64,000 nucleotides of DNA from Extibacter muris (GCF_004345005.1 NZ_SMMX01000003.1:124001-188000); one strand, 5' to 3'. Shown: positions 51,434-61,327, counted from the first letter of the stretch. Notes: a model not told the origin generated them from the letters alone. Made by a program: numbers and translations.

Positions 51434-53683
51434 TTATATGTTCTTGCGTGATTTTCTTACTATGAATACGCCAGCCAGCAGACCAAGAGATACAAACATC
51501 AGTATAGCCCATGTTGTCATATTCGTTCGATCACCAGTCTTAGGAGTATCAGCTGTTATCTGCTTATCTGTACTTGTTGGTTTCTTATCTATATCCGTTG
51601 CTGATGGTTTCTCGTTATCGTCTGTCGTTGGTTTTTGTGTATCTTTTTCTCTGACAGTAACGGTAATCATTTTTGTAGAAGAAGCTCCTTTACTATCTGT
51701 AACCTTGTATGTTACTGTATATGTTCCTGCCCTTGAGGTATCTACATCATTACTTAATACTTCAACTTTCTTTGTAATATCGCCGTCCTCTTTATCCGAA
51801 GCGGTAACATCTTTCAATGGGTCGAATTTATCGCCTATGAACAAAGTCTTATCCTCTGCCTTGATTGTAGGAACTGAATTTAATTCTTCCATTTTTGGAT
51901 TGACCGTCAATGTAACTTCAATATCTGTTACAATATTGTAATTCATCGTATCCTTTGGCGTGTATGTCGCTTTGAATGTCCTCGTTCCAACACTACCAAC
52001 AGAAGTCGTTTGAGCGTCCTGCCATGCAAAGCCCTCTGGAAGTATTACGTCTGCAAGGGTCTGTCCGACGGTTGCTGTCAAGTTGGTTGGTACTTCATAA
52101 GTCGGCATTGCCTTGCTGATTGTAAACTCTTTCCAGTCAGTTTCTGCACTCTTATAAGTATCATTTTCTGCAACAATAGCTTTCACTTGATATGTGCCAG
52201 CATTTATTGGAGCAGAAGTAATATCATTCCAGTCATTTCCACCTTTTGCTTGATAAGCAAATGCTACATTCCCTGCACCCTCTGTTACGATATAATCATT
52301 TTCTGATAACGATACAGCAATACCATCATAGAGTTTGTTCAAATTCAAGTCGTCTTTGAAAGAAATTTTACTGTCAGCTTTTTCAACCCATTTAGCCTGA
52401 TAAGTATGACCAGTATTATCCGACTTATTTATTGGGTTGTATAGTATGTCAATTTCTTCCCACCCATCAAAAGTGTATCCAGATTTTATAGGAGATGCAT
52501 ATTCATCAAGAGAAAATACAGTATCCTCTGGAAAAATCCCCCCATCTGTAATAAGAAATATGTGGCTATATCCACTATTTGTATTTTTATTACTAGGGGT
52601 GCCACCAATGTTAACAACTTGCTCTTTATTAGAGACATATACAACAGCAGAACTATTGCCTGTGCGGGTAGCGAAAGAGCTAGAAACAAAGGTTGTTGGG
52701 ATATTTTCGGTCATGTTAAAAATGACTTTATTTCCAAAGTTGGATAACCCATACTTTCCAATACTGTTTAAAGTTTTAGGTAGTCTAATGTAGCCTGCTA
52801 AATTACATTCGTTAAAGCCAAATTGTTTGATTCCTGTTAACGTGTCGGGCAAGGAGAGGCTTGTATTTGTGTTCCAATTTTTAACATTCTTAAATGTTTG
52901 GTCTCCTACACTAGTAATCCCCTCAGAAATAATTACCTTGCTGACATCGCTTTGATTCCATGGTTGGTTGCCTACTACCACATCTCCGCAAGTAGATATT
53001 TCCCCAAATCCAGAAAAAGTCAAGGTATCACCCTCAATATTGTATTCAGTCAGTCCGATTACCCGAATGGTGTAATCGCCTTGTGGCTTGTTTATATAAT
53101 ATTCCGTAAAATCAGTATTTCCAGCACGGCAATCCGCTACCCAGTTACCATCAACATCAAAAGCAGCGCATGCAAGAACTGTATTCTGAATATTGTCAGC
53201 ATAAGTAACTGTTAAAGAAACTTTTGCGTCTTTGGAAACAGTTATTTGCTGGGCATTATCTGTATTTGTAAATTTAATCTCATTGATAATATCGCTATAT
53301 TTGCTAAAACTATCAGAGTCAATTGTTACAGTAACATTATCACTATTATCAGACTGTGTCACAATCTCTGTGCCGAAACTATTATCCAGATTAACAGAAG
53401 CAATATCACGGTTCAGTTTCATAGGTTCACTCTCTGATTTTGTGTTCACACCATCTTTGCCTGTAATGTCTGTATCTTTGGTGTCGTCCTTTATTGCACC
53501 AGTTGTATCATCTGTTGTATCAGTGCCGTCTATCATGTCTGTCGTATAGTCGGTTATATTTTCTTGCTCTATGCTATCATCATTTTCCTGTGCGAAAACG
53601 AAAGCAAGATTAGATTGAATACCAAAGACCATACATAAGATAAGCATGCAGGCTAGAATGCTTTTATATTTTTTTCGCTTCAT
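51434..53683 (-). CDS. Sortase-anchored multidomain surface protein
   Basis: A 749-residue cell-wall protein. Signal peptide (residues 1-32, KSILACMLILCMVFG), an N-terminal beta region, a BspA-like leucine-rich part (VSKVIISEGITSVGDQTFKN, LPDTLTGIKQFGF), an InlB-type repeat (GYTFDGWEEI...YQAKWVEK), an MBG-like domain (INAGTYQVKAIVAENDTY), an Ig-like domain (VTASDKEDGDITKKVEV...GTYTVTYKVTD), a Pro/Thr/Asp spacer, then sortase motif TPKTGD, a helix and RKSRKN. AAGGAGAAAAAAG precedes ATG 53683. No sortase is visible in the window. It is probably an adhesin carried by the element. Confidence 0.88.
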   Translation of the reverse strand: MKRKKYKSILACMLILCMVFGIQSNLAFVFAQENDDSIEQENITDYTTDMIDGTDTTDDTTGAIKDDTKDTDITGKDGVNTKSESEPMKLNRDIASVNLDNSFGTEIVTQSDNSDNVTVTIDSDSFSKYSDIINEIKFTNTDNAQQITVSKDAKVSLTVTYADNIQNTVLACAAFDVDGNWVADCRAGNTDFTEYYINKPQGDYTIRVIGLTEYNIEGDTLTFSGFGEISTCGDVVVGNQPWNQSDVSKVIISEGITSVGDQTFKNVKNWNTNTSLSLPDTLTGIKQFGFNECNLAGYIRLPKTLNSIGKYGLSNFGNKVIFNMTENIPTTFVSSSFATRTGNSSAVVYVSNKEQVVNIGGTPSNKNTNSGYSHIFLITDGGIFPEDTVFSLDEYASPIKSGYTFDGWEEIDILYNPINKSDNTGHTYQAKWVEKADSKISFKDDLNLNKLYDGIAVSLSENDYIVTEGAGNVAFAYQAKGGNDWNDITSAPINAGTYQVKAIVAENDTYKSAETDWKEFTISKAMPTYEVPTNLTATVGQTLADVILPEGFAWQDAQTTSVGSVGTRTFKATYTPKDTMNYNIVTDIEVTLTVNPKMEELNSVPTIKAEDKTLFIGDKFDPLKDVTASDKEDGDITKKVEVLSNDVDTSRAGTYTVTYKVTDSKGASSTKMITVTVREKDTQKPTTDDNEKPSATDIDKKPTSTDKQITADTPKTGDRTNMTTWAILMFVSLGLLAGVFIVRKSRKNI

Positions 53684-53895
53684 CTTTTTTCTCCTTTTTT
53701 GATTATTCATTTTTGTGGAGATTTTGAACCAGACAAAGTAAATCCTGCATTCTCATGAACCACTGTTTTTCTGGTTTTCTCTCCCGATTTCTCATTACAA
53801 GAAATTTTCGTTTTGCCTTTATCTCGTTCTCAACCTCCCCTCATTGTAGATTATGATATTCACATCAGGATAAAAGGATAGAATGGTAGAAGTAT

Positions 53896-53929
53896 ACACG
53901 GCACAAAAAGCAGACTTTTTGTGCCGTGT
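53896..53929. terminator. Strong hairpin upstream of the surface protein gene
   Basis: ACACGGCACAAAAAG (53896-53910) pairs perfectly with CTTTTTGTGCCGTGT (53915-53929) around CAGA. It would terminate in either direction. The rest of 53684-54032 has no gene; an AAACTTAA/TTAAGTTT repeat lies near 53976-54009. Confidence 0.7.
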
Positions 53930-54032
53930 GTGCTATCATTTAGTATAGGATAAATTTGGATAAAAACAGCGGTTTTAAACTTAAATCAGTACAAAAAACT
54001 TAAGTTTAGAAGTGGCGTAGAAAGTCTACTTT

Positions 54033-54638
54033 TTATGCCTTTTGTTGTTGGTAACGGGCTATCCACCTCGCAAATGTTGTGTGATGGGTATTTAGTCGTC
54101 GTCCACCCTCACGCATACTTATTTCCCCAGTTTCCCACAGTTGATAGATTTCTTCAAATTTCTCTGGGAAATCATGTTTGGGTCGACCAAATTGCACGCC
54201 TTTTTCCTTTGCGATACGTATTCCTTCTGCCTGTCTTTGTTTCGTATTTTCTCTTTCAATCTGGGCGACATAGGAAAGTATCTGCAATACCAAATCTGCT
54301 ATAAATTTTCCTGTAACGCCATTCACTTGATTTCTGGTATCAAGCAGAGGGAAATCCAACACAATTAGGTCAATGTCTTTTACTCTTGTTAGATAACGCC
54401 ATTGTTCTAGTATTTCATCATAATCACGCCCCAGACGGTCTATGGACTTAATATAAAGCTCGTCGCCTGCTTTCAGCTTTTTTACCAGCCTTTGATAATT
54501 CTTGCGTATAAAATCCTTTCCTGATTGTTTATCAATATACATCTGTTTCTTTGTCAGTCCAATTTCCTGCATGGCTTCGACCTGCCTTGCAATATTCTGG
54601 TCTTTGCTTGAAACTCGGATATATGCGTATTTCGCCAT
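54033..54638 (-). CDS. Serine recombinase (resolvase/invertase family)
   Basis: A 201-residue small serine recombinase. The catalytic N-terminus is YAYIRVSSKDQNIARQ with the nucleophile Ser in VSS, then YIDKQSGKDF, KSIDRLGRDYDEI and ERENTKQRQAEGI. A short HTH (ISMREGGRRLNTHHTTFARW) closes it. Such enzymes resolve cointegrates or invert DNA segments. AAAGGAGGAATTTATT precedes ATG 54638. It appears intact and could still act on inverted sites nearby, which is of interest given the inversion near 59.7 kb. Confidence 0.9.
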   Translation of the reverse strand: MAKYAYIRVSSKDQNIARQVEAMQEIGLTKKQMYIDKQSGKDFIRKNYQRLVKKLKAGDELYIKSIDRLGRDYDEILEQWRYLTRVKDIDLIVLDFPLLDTRNQVNGVTGKFIADLVLQILSYVAQIERENTKQRQAEGIRIAKEKGVQFGRPKHDFPEKFEEIYQLWETGEISMREGGRRLNTHHTTFARWIARYQQQKA

Positions 54639-54757
54639 AATAAATTCCTCCTTTGTTATTATCCACAAAGGAGATTATAATCAAGGTAGTAGGATAGAAG
54701 ATGAATGAATAGCAAAGGACAGCGTGCAGATTTAGAAAAATGCACGCTGTTATAAAT

Positions 54758-55560
54758 CTATCCTATAATCTTCCAGTTGCTATCTTTATGTAACACTAAT
54801 TCAAACTGTGATACCTGCGTTGCCTTTGTCTGATTGTCTATGATTTTCACGGCAACCTTGACTTTCACATTGTCCCCGTCAGTCGTAAATATGGGATTGA
54901 CTAATTCAGAATAGAGATAGTCCCTGCCGATAGGTTCAAGCACATTGCCAGCTACATAGTAGGCAAGTTCTTATTCTGTCGCTGTCGGGTACAGCTTAAA
55001 GAATGTTTCCAAAAAAGCCGTAGCGTCATTCATGGTATCAGCGTCCACGCTTGTGTCTGCTTCTTGTGCCTTTGGTTCATAATCAGATTTCTCAATCGCT
55101 GGTGCAAGGGTCGGGTTCTGAACGATTACCATATTTCCGTTCTTATCCACATGGACTTTGACGGTATAGGTCGCCTTGACATTCGTTGTCTGTTCTCCCT
55201 CTTTTATCTGTTGATCTACTTCGTAGGTAGCGAAAAAAATCGTCCGTTCCAGACTGTTCTATATCCCAAATCAGCACATTAGAAACAGTGGAGCTGGTCG
55301 GTATATCCGTTCTTATGGTATCAAGGTTCAAGTCCTGCAATTCTTTTGTCAGATAGTTACTGATTGCCTGCGTCCTTGCTTCGATAGCTTCTTTGCTGTT
55401 GCCCCATGTGTAGTAGGACTTACAGAAGTTCTTGACGAAATTTTCAATCCCGTTGGTGTCGTTAAGCCTTAGCTGAATGGTTTCTGTTTCATGTACCGTG
55501 TGCATATCAATAGCGGTAATATCGATAGTGATAGGTAACTTTTTGATTTTATCTCCAAGT
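54758..55560 (-). pseudogene. TcpC-like conjugative transfer protein, broken
   Basis: The frames read LPITIDITAIDMHTVHETET, IENFVKNFCKSYYTWGNSKE, then after a T7 run (55233-55239) a shift to ATYEVDQQIKEGEQTTNVKA, an in-frame TAA at 54973-54971, and LAYYVAGNVLEPIGRDYLYS to the end. This is the C-terminal half of TcpC (Tn916 orf13 type), a membrane component of the transfer channel. The N-terminal half is absent, and group II intron sequence abuts it upstream. Confidence 0.8.
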
Positions 55561-57700
55561 TTTCCCCCACTTCACACCGTGCATGATAGTTTCCTATCAC
55601 ACGGCGTTCCCTCAATGGTAGTCGTTTTAATCTAACTCATTATTTCCAACCATAACTCTATACTGATTGATTTTGTTTAGTTGTGCTTTGTCTGGTTTTA
55701 CTATTTTCAAATATTTTTCTGTGGTTTCCTTAGCAGAGGAATGTATAAGAATATGTATTTCATTTGTTACATATATCAGGTTTTTATACTCGTCTGAACC
55801 ACCTTTGAGTTTAGGTTTTACATGGTGCAAGTCCATATTTCCGATTTTCAATTCCTTTCCCGTAATCTTGCATTTTCCTCTTTGTGCTACATATACAGAA
55901 ATTCGATTGTCATTAAGTTCAGTTGTTCCTTGTAGGGGTGATGTCTGCTCCATGAGATAATGAATAATTCTCATGTTCATTTGTAATCTTTTATGTATTG
56001 CATTTCTTCCCTCAACCGTATATCTGGTACACTCTTTTGAAATCATTTTTGGCTCTCTGAATTTAATTCCTGCAATAGGAAATAGGACAGTACCTGCTAT
56101 GAATATCTTTTTATATCCATATTCCTTATAAAATTTCTGATATGTTTGTGTTATAGTTCCATTCTTACTGCGAATGTGTTTGGTTCGACAAAGCAGGCTC
56201 TTGTTGACTATATAGGCAATCTCTACGAAATCATAATTTACCATAGTTGACATACTGTAATAGTTCTGTAATCCTAATACCATAGAATTGTACTTGTTTA
56301 CAGCTTCTCTCGTTGGTTTTTTCTGAATTGTTTTGATTTGTTCTTTGAGTTTTTCTGTCGCAAGTTTCTTAGCCTTGTCCCTCATGTGGCTTCTGTTTGT
56401 GTACTTTCCAGCTTTACCCTTTTTAACCTTTAGCTTTAGTCCTAGAAATTCTGAATAATTCTTACGAATATTCGTGATTTTTGATTTTTCTGGGCTGATT
56501 TCTAAATGTAATCGTTCATTCAGCCACTTTTTGGTAGCCATGAAGATTTTCTGTGCTGTATCACAATCTTTACACATGATTTTGAAATCATCAGCGTAAC
56601 GAACAATTTTAATTTCCTTTAGCTGTGTTTCCTTTAACGCAAGTAACTTGCTTCTTTGATGTTTGTATGGATAGTTCGTAGGGTGGTTGTCCCATTGGCT
56701 TGCTATCCACCAGTCAAGTTCATTTAATACCACATTTGCCAGCAGGGGAGACAGTATTCCCCCTTGCGGAGTACCTTTACTGGGAACTCCGACATTTTTA
56801 ATTTGAGCTTTTAACATTCTCGATATTATGGAAATCAGTTTTTTATCTCTAATGCCTAACGTCCATAATTGCTTTAACAGTTTTCCATGATTAACATTAT
56901 CGAAAAATCCTTTTATATCTATATCCACAACATAATGAAATCCACTATGTGCAAGGTGATAGAAGCGAGCAATAGCATGAGATGTACTTTTATCTGGGCG
57001 AAATCCGTATGAGTGTTCATAGAATTTAGCTTCTAATATCGGCTCTAATATTTGTCTGATACATTGCTGTATTAGTCTATCCTCAATGGTTGGTATTCCG
57101 AGAGGTCGTGTTTTTCCATTTGGTTTTGGAATTTCTACTCGTTTAACTGCATGGGGAATATAATTTTTAAGCCTTATTTTTACATACTCTGTCAATAACT
57201 CTGGACTGGTTTCCGCTAATTTAGATATGGTATTACTATTAGTACCAGCCGTTTTGCTTCCTTTGTTTGTTTTGATTGTTCGATATGCAAGCATTACATT
57301 TCGCTTATCTGTTATTAGTTCAACAAGGTTAGTAAACTTACAGTTTTCTTTTCCTAGTTGATACAGTTTGTCTTGAATGTCTTGTGTATCGTAGTATTCA
57401 TTGAACCTTAAAGCCTTTTTCTTCTGCGTTTTGGTTGTCATTAGTCGGCGTTGTACCTCCTTTGGAGTAACTGCCTATTTTAGTCATACTCGAACCTAAT
57501 TATTTTTAATGAATTGATTTTTTTAACTGCCATTGACTAGTGGCTATCCCTCCACGATTTGTTATCATCGCTTCATAGGTACTGTGCCACCACTTTCACT
57601 GAAATTAACCCAAGTTATATTTCTTTAGAAATTTTCCTTGTGAACACTTCATTTACCGATAAGGGTATCCGTGTTTTCAGCTTACGACGTTCCGATAATC
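55555..57700 (-). mobile_element. Group II intron
   Basis: Minus strand. A structured 5' region lies at about 57450-57700, then the intron-encoded protein gene, then a domain V hairpin at 55608-55575 (CGCCGTG-TGATAG-GAAA-CTATCA-TGCACGGTG, with a GAAA tetraloop), ending near 55555 at the tcpC sequence. The exact 5' end (GUGYG) was not located. The 5' flank is intron-protein sequence of a second intron, not tcpC, so the original 5' exon has been lost. Confidence 0.75.
55627..57441 (-). CDS. ltrA: Group II intron reverse transcriptase/maturase with HNH domain
   Basis: A 604-residue intron-encoded protein. Reverse transcriptase motifs: KPNGKTRPLGIPTIEDRLIQ, SYGFRPDKSTSHAI, VVDIDIKGFFDNVNH, GTPQGGILSPLLANVVLNE and the catalytic VRYADDF. 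A maturase (X) domain follows (EFLGLKLKVKKGK...). The C-terminal HNH is short (CKITGKELKIGNMDLHHVKP, then LIYVTNEIHILIH). It appears full-length. CAAAGGAGG lies upstream. Confidence 0.93.
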   Translation of the reverse strand: MTTKTQKKKALRFNEYYDTQDIQDKLYQLGKENCKFTNLVELITDKRNVMLAYRTIKTNKGSKTAGTNSNTISKLAETSPELLTEYVKIRLKNYIPHAVKRVEIPKPNGKTRPLGIPTIEDRLIQQCIRQILEPILEAKFYEHSYGFRPDKSTSHAIARFYHLAHSGFHYVVDIDIKGFFDNVNHGKLLKQLWTLGIRDKKLISIISRMLKAQIKNVGVPSKGTPQGGILSPLLANVVLNELDWWIASQWDNHPTNYPYKHQRSKLLALKETQLKEIKIVRYADDFKIMCKDCDTAQKIFMATKKWLNERLHLEISPEKSKITNIRKNYSEFLGLKLKVKKGKAGKYTNRSHMRDKAKKLATEKLKEQIKTIQKKPTREAVNKYNSMVLGLQNYYSMSTMVNYDFVEIAYIVNKSLLCRTKHIRSKNGTITQTYQKFYKEYGYKKIFIAGTVLFPIAGIKFREPKMISKECTRYTVEGRNAIHKRLQMNMRIIHYLMEQTSPLQGTTELNDNRISVYVAQRGKCKITGKELKIGNMDLHHVKPKLKGGSDEYKNLIYVTNEIHILIHSSAKETTEKYLKIVKPDKAQLNKINQYRVMVGNNELD

Positions 57701-57720
57701 TTATCCTTACATATATACTT

Positions 57721-58176
57721 TTAGGTAACATGATGTATTGCCATATGACACTTGTGACAGACAACTATGGTTTTGCGCCGTTTGGCTATCATTACTTGTT
57801 CCCACTTTGTTTTACCTTTCAAATTTTTACCTTTATTGACATGATGGATTTCATATTTATCACTGTCGATACATCCACATACTTCACAAATCTTTGCCTT
57901 TAGACGGCTTTCAAATGTTGTAGTATTATGAGAATGGTTCTTTGCCTGCTGGGGGATAATGTCAGTAAATCTTTTCCCTTTACAGTCACTGTATTTTGCG
58001 AAATACATTCTTTTCTGCCCTTTTTTTGTTTGGTAAGGGATTCCCCATTCGCCTGTACCGTCTTTATACTTTCCTCTTACTTTGGAAATTTTAGAACGGT
58101 GTTTGTTGGCTAATGTTTTCAAACAGCTATACTCCATTAGATAATTGAAGTAAATCAGTTTATTGAAGTTGCCGTA
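57721..58176 (-). pseudogene. C-terminal fragment of a second group II intron protein
   Basis: The frame runs from GNFNKLIYFNYLMEYSCLKT through GEWGIPYQTKKGQKRMYFAK to an HNH tail (CEVCGCIDSDKYEIHHVNKG, VVCHKCHMAIHH). This is the end of a maturase domain plus HNH of a different intron protein; reverse transcriptase motifs are absent. Upstream it is fused directly to the VaFE surface protein remnant, and downstream to the first intron. Confidence 0.8.
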
Positions 58177-59231
58177 TCGGGTGTAGTCGGTGTTTCTGGT
58201 GTTTCTGATGTTTTTGGTTTCTCTGGTTCTTCGGGAACTTCTGGTATTTCCTTGATTGTTACCGTCTGTCCCTCGTCCGTGGTATCCTTATGCTCCGTAA
58301 CCTTTTTTTGGTTCGTCTGGGTTGGATAAATCGTATAATTCTTCAAAGGTTACAAGCTGTTTACCGCCAAGCTCGGAAGCGTCAAAGTAAAGGCAATCTG
58401 TACTTCCATGTTTTCACTGTCAGCGGTAAAGGTATAGTCATTTTCTACACGCTTGTCATTGATGATAAGCTCTGCATTTTCTTCTTGTAACATCTGCCAG
58501 CCCTTTAACTGATACTTTGTGCCTTTCACAAGTCCGTCTAACTTGACCGTATCAATGATTGTTATGTCCTTACCTGCGACAATCACTTTTTCGCCGTCCT
58601 TGCTGGTCTTGCCCTCGTTGGTGTTGTGCTTGTGGGAAGCCCAGTTAGAAGATGTAGAAAACTGTCCGTTGTCGTCGGTTACGACAATGTGGCTTTCGCC
58701 CGTCGTCTTGCTTGTGATCCTGAACGGAACATCAGCAAGACGCTTGTGCGCACCTGCTCCAATCTTCACACCCTCTAAGTCGCCACGTTTAATCTGGTTA
58801 TAGATAGAGTGAGCTTCATCAGTTAAATCAACGATTTTTCCATTCTCTGTGATTGAAAACTCAATCGCTTTCGCACCGTCAATCAGATAGCCCTCTGGTG
58901 CTTCGCTTTCTTCAAGACGGTATTTCCCGTGTGGTAACAAGTCAGCCGAAGTAGAAGCCACACCCTCTATGTTGGTATGGATTGTCTTTACGACTTCATT
59001 TTTCTTGTATAGCTTGTCCTCAACCAATACGGCATTATCATTTAAGGAAATGATTTCAAAGGCTGTATCTTTCAAGGCTGCTCCGCCTTGTGCTTTAGTA
59101 TCTTTGGTTTCTAAATCACGTTTTTGGATTTTGACACCGCCACGGATAACCTTATCTGATACGGAAAACCGATTGCTTCCACTCAATACGGCAAGTACGC
59201 CTGTGCATAATCGTTTCAATATCTTTTTCAT
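58177..59231 (-). pseudogene. VaFE/Cna-B surface-anchored protein, collapsed
   Basis: Starts with a signal peptide (MKKILKRLCTGVLAVLSG, AAAGGAGCG upstream) that is fused at once to a Cna-B repeat (KIQKRDLETKDTKAQGG, YRLEESEAPEGYLIDG) and one VaFE-type repeat (ITIIDTVKLDGLVKGTKYQL). Known relatives are several times longer. A frameshift near 58384 and an A7 run (58303-58309, T7 on plus) then break the end (VTEHKDTTDEGQTVTIKEIP), and the anchor is lost at the junction with an intron fragment. Confidence 0.8.
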
Positions 59232-59266
59232 AATTTTTAACGCTCCTTTCATTTTGGGTAAAAAAA

Positions 59267-59290
59267 TAGACGCTCATTTTTGAACGTCTA
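59267..59290. terminator. Hairpin at the right end of the element
   Basis: TAGACG (59267-59272) and CGTCTA (59285-59290) with a T/A-rich loop. It lies upstream of the VaFE remnant; the spacer 59253-59340 has no gene. Confidence 0.4.
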
Positions 59291-59392
59291 CAATTTGAAA
59301 GGCTTGTCCTTTCACACATATTTAATTTTTAAATAGGTACAACAGTTGCCTTTCTTAATTTAGTAAATGTAGTTTCTTACTTGCACTATCAA

Positions 59393-59742
59393 CAACCGCC
59401 ATGTGGGGCGTGCAGATTACATTTTTGCACGCGAGTATCTCCGCATCCTTCGTCAGAGGCTCCGCCTCGAAAGCGTCCAGAGCCGCACCCGCAATCGTGC
59501 CGTTTTTCAATGCCCGGCACAATGCATCCGTATCTATGATGGAACCTCTGGCACAGTTGATTATGTATGCGTCATCTTTCATCCTGTCGAATGCCTCTGC
59601 TTCCATTTCATCCGGATATAAATCGCACGCAATCACTTCTGCATCAAACTGCATCAGCTTCTCTGCTACCAGCCTTGCAATTGCTCCAAATCCAAGCAGT
59701 CCGAGCGTCTTGCCCTTTATCTCATGCCCGACACCGGGGCGG
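59393..59742 (-). pseudogene. D-2-hydroxyacid dehydrogenase, inverted middle segment
   Basis: Minus strand. PGVGHEIKGKTLGLLGFGAI (NAD-binding GxGxxG variant), LYPDEMEAEAFDRMKDDAYI, NCARGSIIDTDALCRALKNG, IAGAALDAFEAEPL and ICTPHMA. This is the middle of a 2-hydroxyacid dehydrogenase. About 30 residues expected between MEAEAF and FDRMKDD are missing. The N-terminal domain is absent, and the sequence then runs into the mobile element. Confidence 0.85.
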
Positions 59743-59840
59743 AAACATATGAAGCATACAAGAATGTCAGCATGTGCACGGCAAAGGGAGTGATTGACGT
59801 ACTGGAAGGCAAGGAACCAGAATACTGCACGAACCGGTAG
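59733..59840 (+). pseudogene. D-2-hydroxyacid dehydrogenase, C-terminal tail
   Basis: Plus strand. The frame TGAETYEAYKNVSMCTAKGV, IDVLEGKEPEYCTNR, stop TAG at 59838. This is the usual last helix of the family and continues logically from the TPH motif that now lies on the opposite strand 340 bases away. The two pieces are one gene split by an inversion with its breakpoint near 59735. Confidence 0.8.
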
Positions 59841-59931
59841 AGGGCTGTCTGCTTTTGCATACAGTTCCCTCCGGTTTATACAGAGAAACTGCCGTTTAAA
59901 GCACAAAATCTGACATTTCAGGCAAAAGCTA

Positions 59932-59959
59932 TTGATGTATTCCTTTTTTCTTATATGAT
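59932..59959 (+). promoter_or_regulatory. Probable promoter of the symporter gene
   Basis: TTGATG (59932-59937), 16 bases, TATGAT (59954-59959), 63 bases before the start. Confidence 0.45.
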
Positions 59960-60021
59960 ATAAGTATATATAAAAGCTGTCCGGCCGGAAGACGAGAGTA
60001 TGAGAAAATGAGAAAAGAGGA

Positions 60022-61275
60022 ATGAAAGTGGAAAAGAAGAAAAGATTTTCAATATCACTCACGACACAGATATTGATTGCCACGATCGGTGGCATCATAT
60101 TCGGTGCGCTGGTCGGGCCGTGGGCCTCCAATATAAAGTTCATAGGCGACATATTCATACGTCTTATCCAGATGTCCGTCATCCTGCTTGTCATGTCTGC
60201 CGTAGCGGCAGCCGTAGGAAGTGGTGATGGACAGGATGTAGGGAAGATGGGATTCCATACATTCAAGTGGATCATATTGTTTACAGTCATTTCAGCCGGA
60301 TTGGGCATGGCATTGTCCATGCTGATCCAGCCCGGCGTGGGTATACAGATAGCAAATGCGGAAGAGATAGCGAATGCCACCGTCGAATCGACATCCCTCC
60401 AGGATACGGTGTTAGGGTTCGTGTCTACCAATATCATCGGCTCCATGGCGGACAGCGCCATGGTACCGTGTATCGTATTTGCACTGTTCTTCGGTGTGGC
60501 CATGGGAGCCTATACACGCCAGAGCGGTAACCGCAATATGGCAGACTGGGTGACCGGCCTGAATGCGATTATCACCAATATCATCAAGACAGTCATGCAT
60601 ATCGCCCCGATAGGTATCTTCTGTCTGCTGGCAGATGTAGCAGGCTCTACCGGCTTCAAGGTCATCATACCGATGCTCAAGTTCCTCGGTGTGCTGTTTA
60701 TAGGAGATGTGATTCAGTTCCTTATCTATGGACCGCTGACCGCCACGCTGTGCAAGGTGAATCCGGCGAAGATGCCGAAGAAGTTCGCCAAGATGTCTAT
60801 GATGGCCGTGACGACCACGTCCGGCGCCATCTGTCTTCCGACCAAGATGGAAGACGCGGTGACTAAGTTTGGAGTCAGCCGCAAGGTTGCAGACTTTACG
60901 GGACCGATTACGATGTCCATGAACAGCTGCGGCGCTGCCATGTGCTATGTAGTCGCCATCTTCTTCATGGCCCAGTCCACGGGCGTGGACCTTACCGTCT
61001 ATCAGTTGGGCATGGCGATACTGCTATCCTGCCTCATGTGCATGGGTACGATAGTCGTTCCCGGAGGCTCGGTCATCGTCTATACGTTCCTCGCGTCATC
61101 ACTGGGACTGCCGCTTGAGAGCATTGCCATATTGATAGGAATCGACTGGTTCTCAGGCATGTTCCGGACGCTGATGAACGTAGACGTGGATGTCATGGTC
61201 GGGATGCTCGTTGCCAGCAAGCTCGGTGAGCTCGACCGGGACGTATACAACGGTGTTAAGGAAGTTACATATTAA
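60022..61275 (+). CDS. Dicarboxylate/amino acid:cation symporter (DAACS family)
   Basis: A 417-residue transporter with eight helices and two re-entrant loops. Family motifs: FIRLIQMSVILLVMSAVAAA, TTTSGAICLPTKMEDAVTKF (serine-rich hairpin variant), ITMSMNSCGAAMCYVVAIFF (NMDGT-like position reads MNSCG) and VPGGSVIVYTFLASSLGLPL. It resembles GltP/DctA carriers but the NMDGTA motif is altered, so the substrate may differ. AAAAGAGGA precedes the ATG. The downstream LytS/LytR pair may control it. Confidence 0.88.
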   Translation: MKVEKKKRFSISLTTQILIATIGGIIFGALVGPWASNIKFIGDIFIRLIQMSVILLVMSAVAAAVGSGDGQDVGKMGFHTFKWIILFTVISAGLGMALSMLIQPGVGIQIANAEEIANATVESTSLQDTVLGFVSTNIIGSMADSAMVPCIVFALFFGVAMGAYTRQSGNRNMADWVTGLNAIITNIIKTVMHIAPIGIFCLLADVAGSTGFKVIIPMLKFLGVLFIGDVIQFLIYGPLTATLCKVNPAKMPKKFAKMSMMAVTTTSGAICLPTKMEDAVTKFGVSRKVADFTGPITMSMNSCGAAMCYVVAIFFMAQSTGVDLTVYQLGMAILLSCLMCMGTIVVPGGSVIVYTFLASSLGLPLESIAILIGIDWFSGMFRTLMNVDVDVMVGMLVASKLGELDRDVYNGVKEVTY

Positions 61276-61327
61276 AATTTGTTTATCTCATATACGACGT
61301 ACGCAGAAAAATCATACAAAGCTTTAG

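Larger units (their letters stand above)
51115..59392. mobile_element. Relic of a Tn916/VaFE-type conjugative element
   Basis: An AT-rich block on the minus strand that holds a sortase-anchored surface protein, a small serine resolvase, a broken tcpC (Tn916 orf13-type), group II intron sequence and a collapsed VaFE/Cna-B protein. No intact integrase, relaxase or coupling protein is present. The right edge lies inside a 2-hydroxyacid dehydrogenase gene near 59340-59392. The left edge is close to the IS66 and is not resolved. Confidence 0.75.

Noticed and set aside
59355-60503. A single 382-codon minus-strand gene
   Set aside because: Only the part from about 59742 to 59393 is dehydrogenase-like. 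The upstream half is antisense to the symporter gene.
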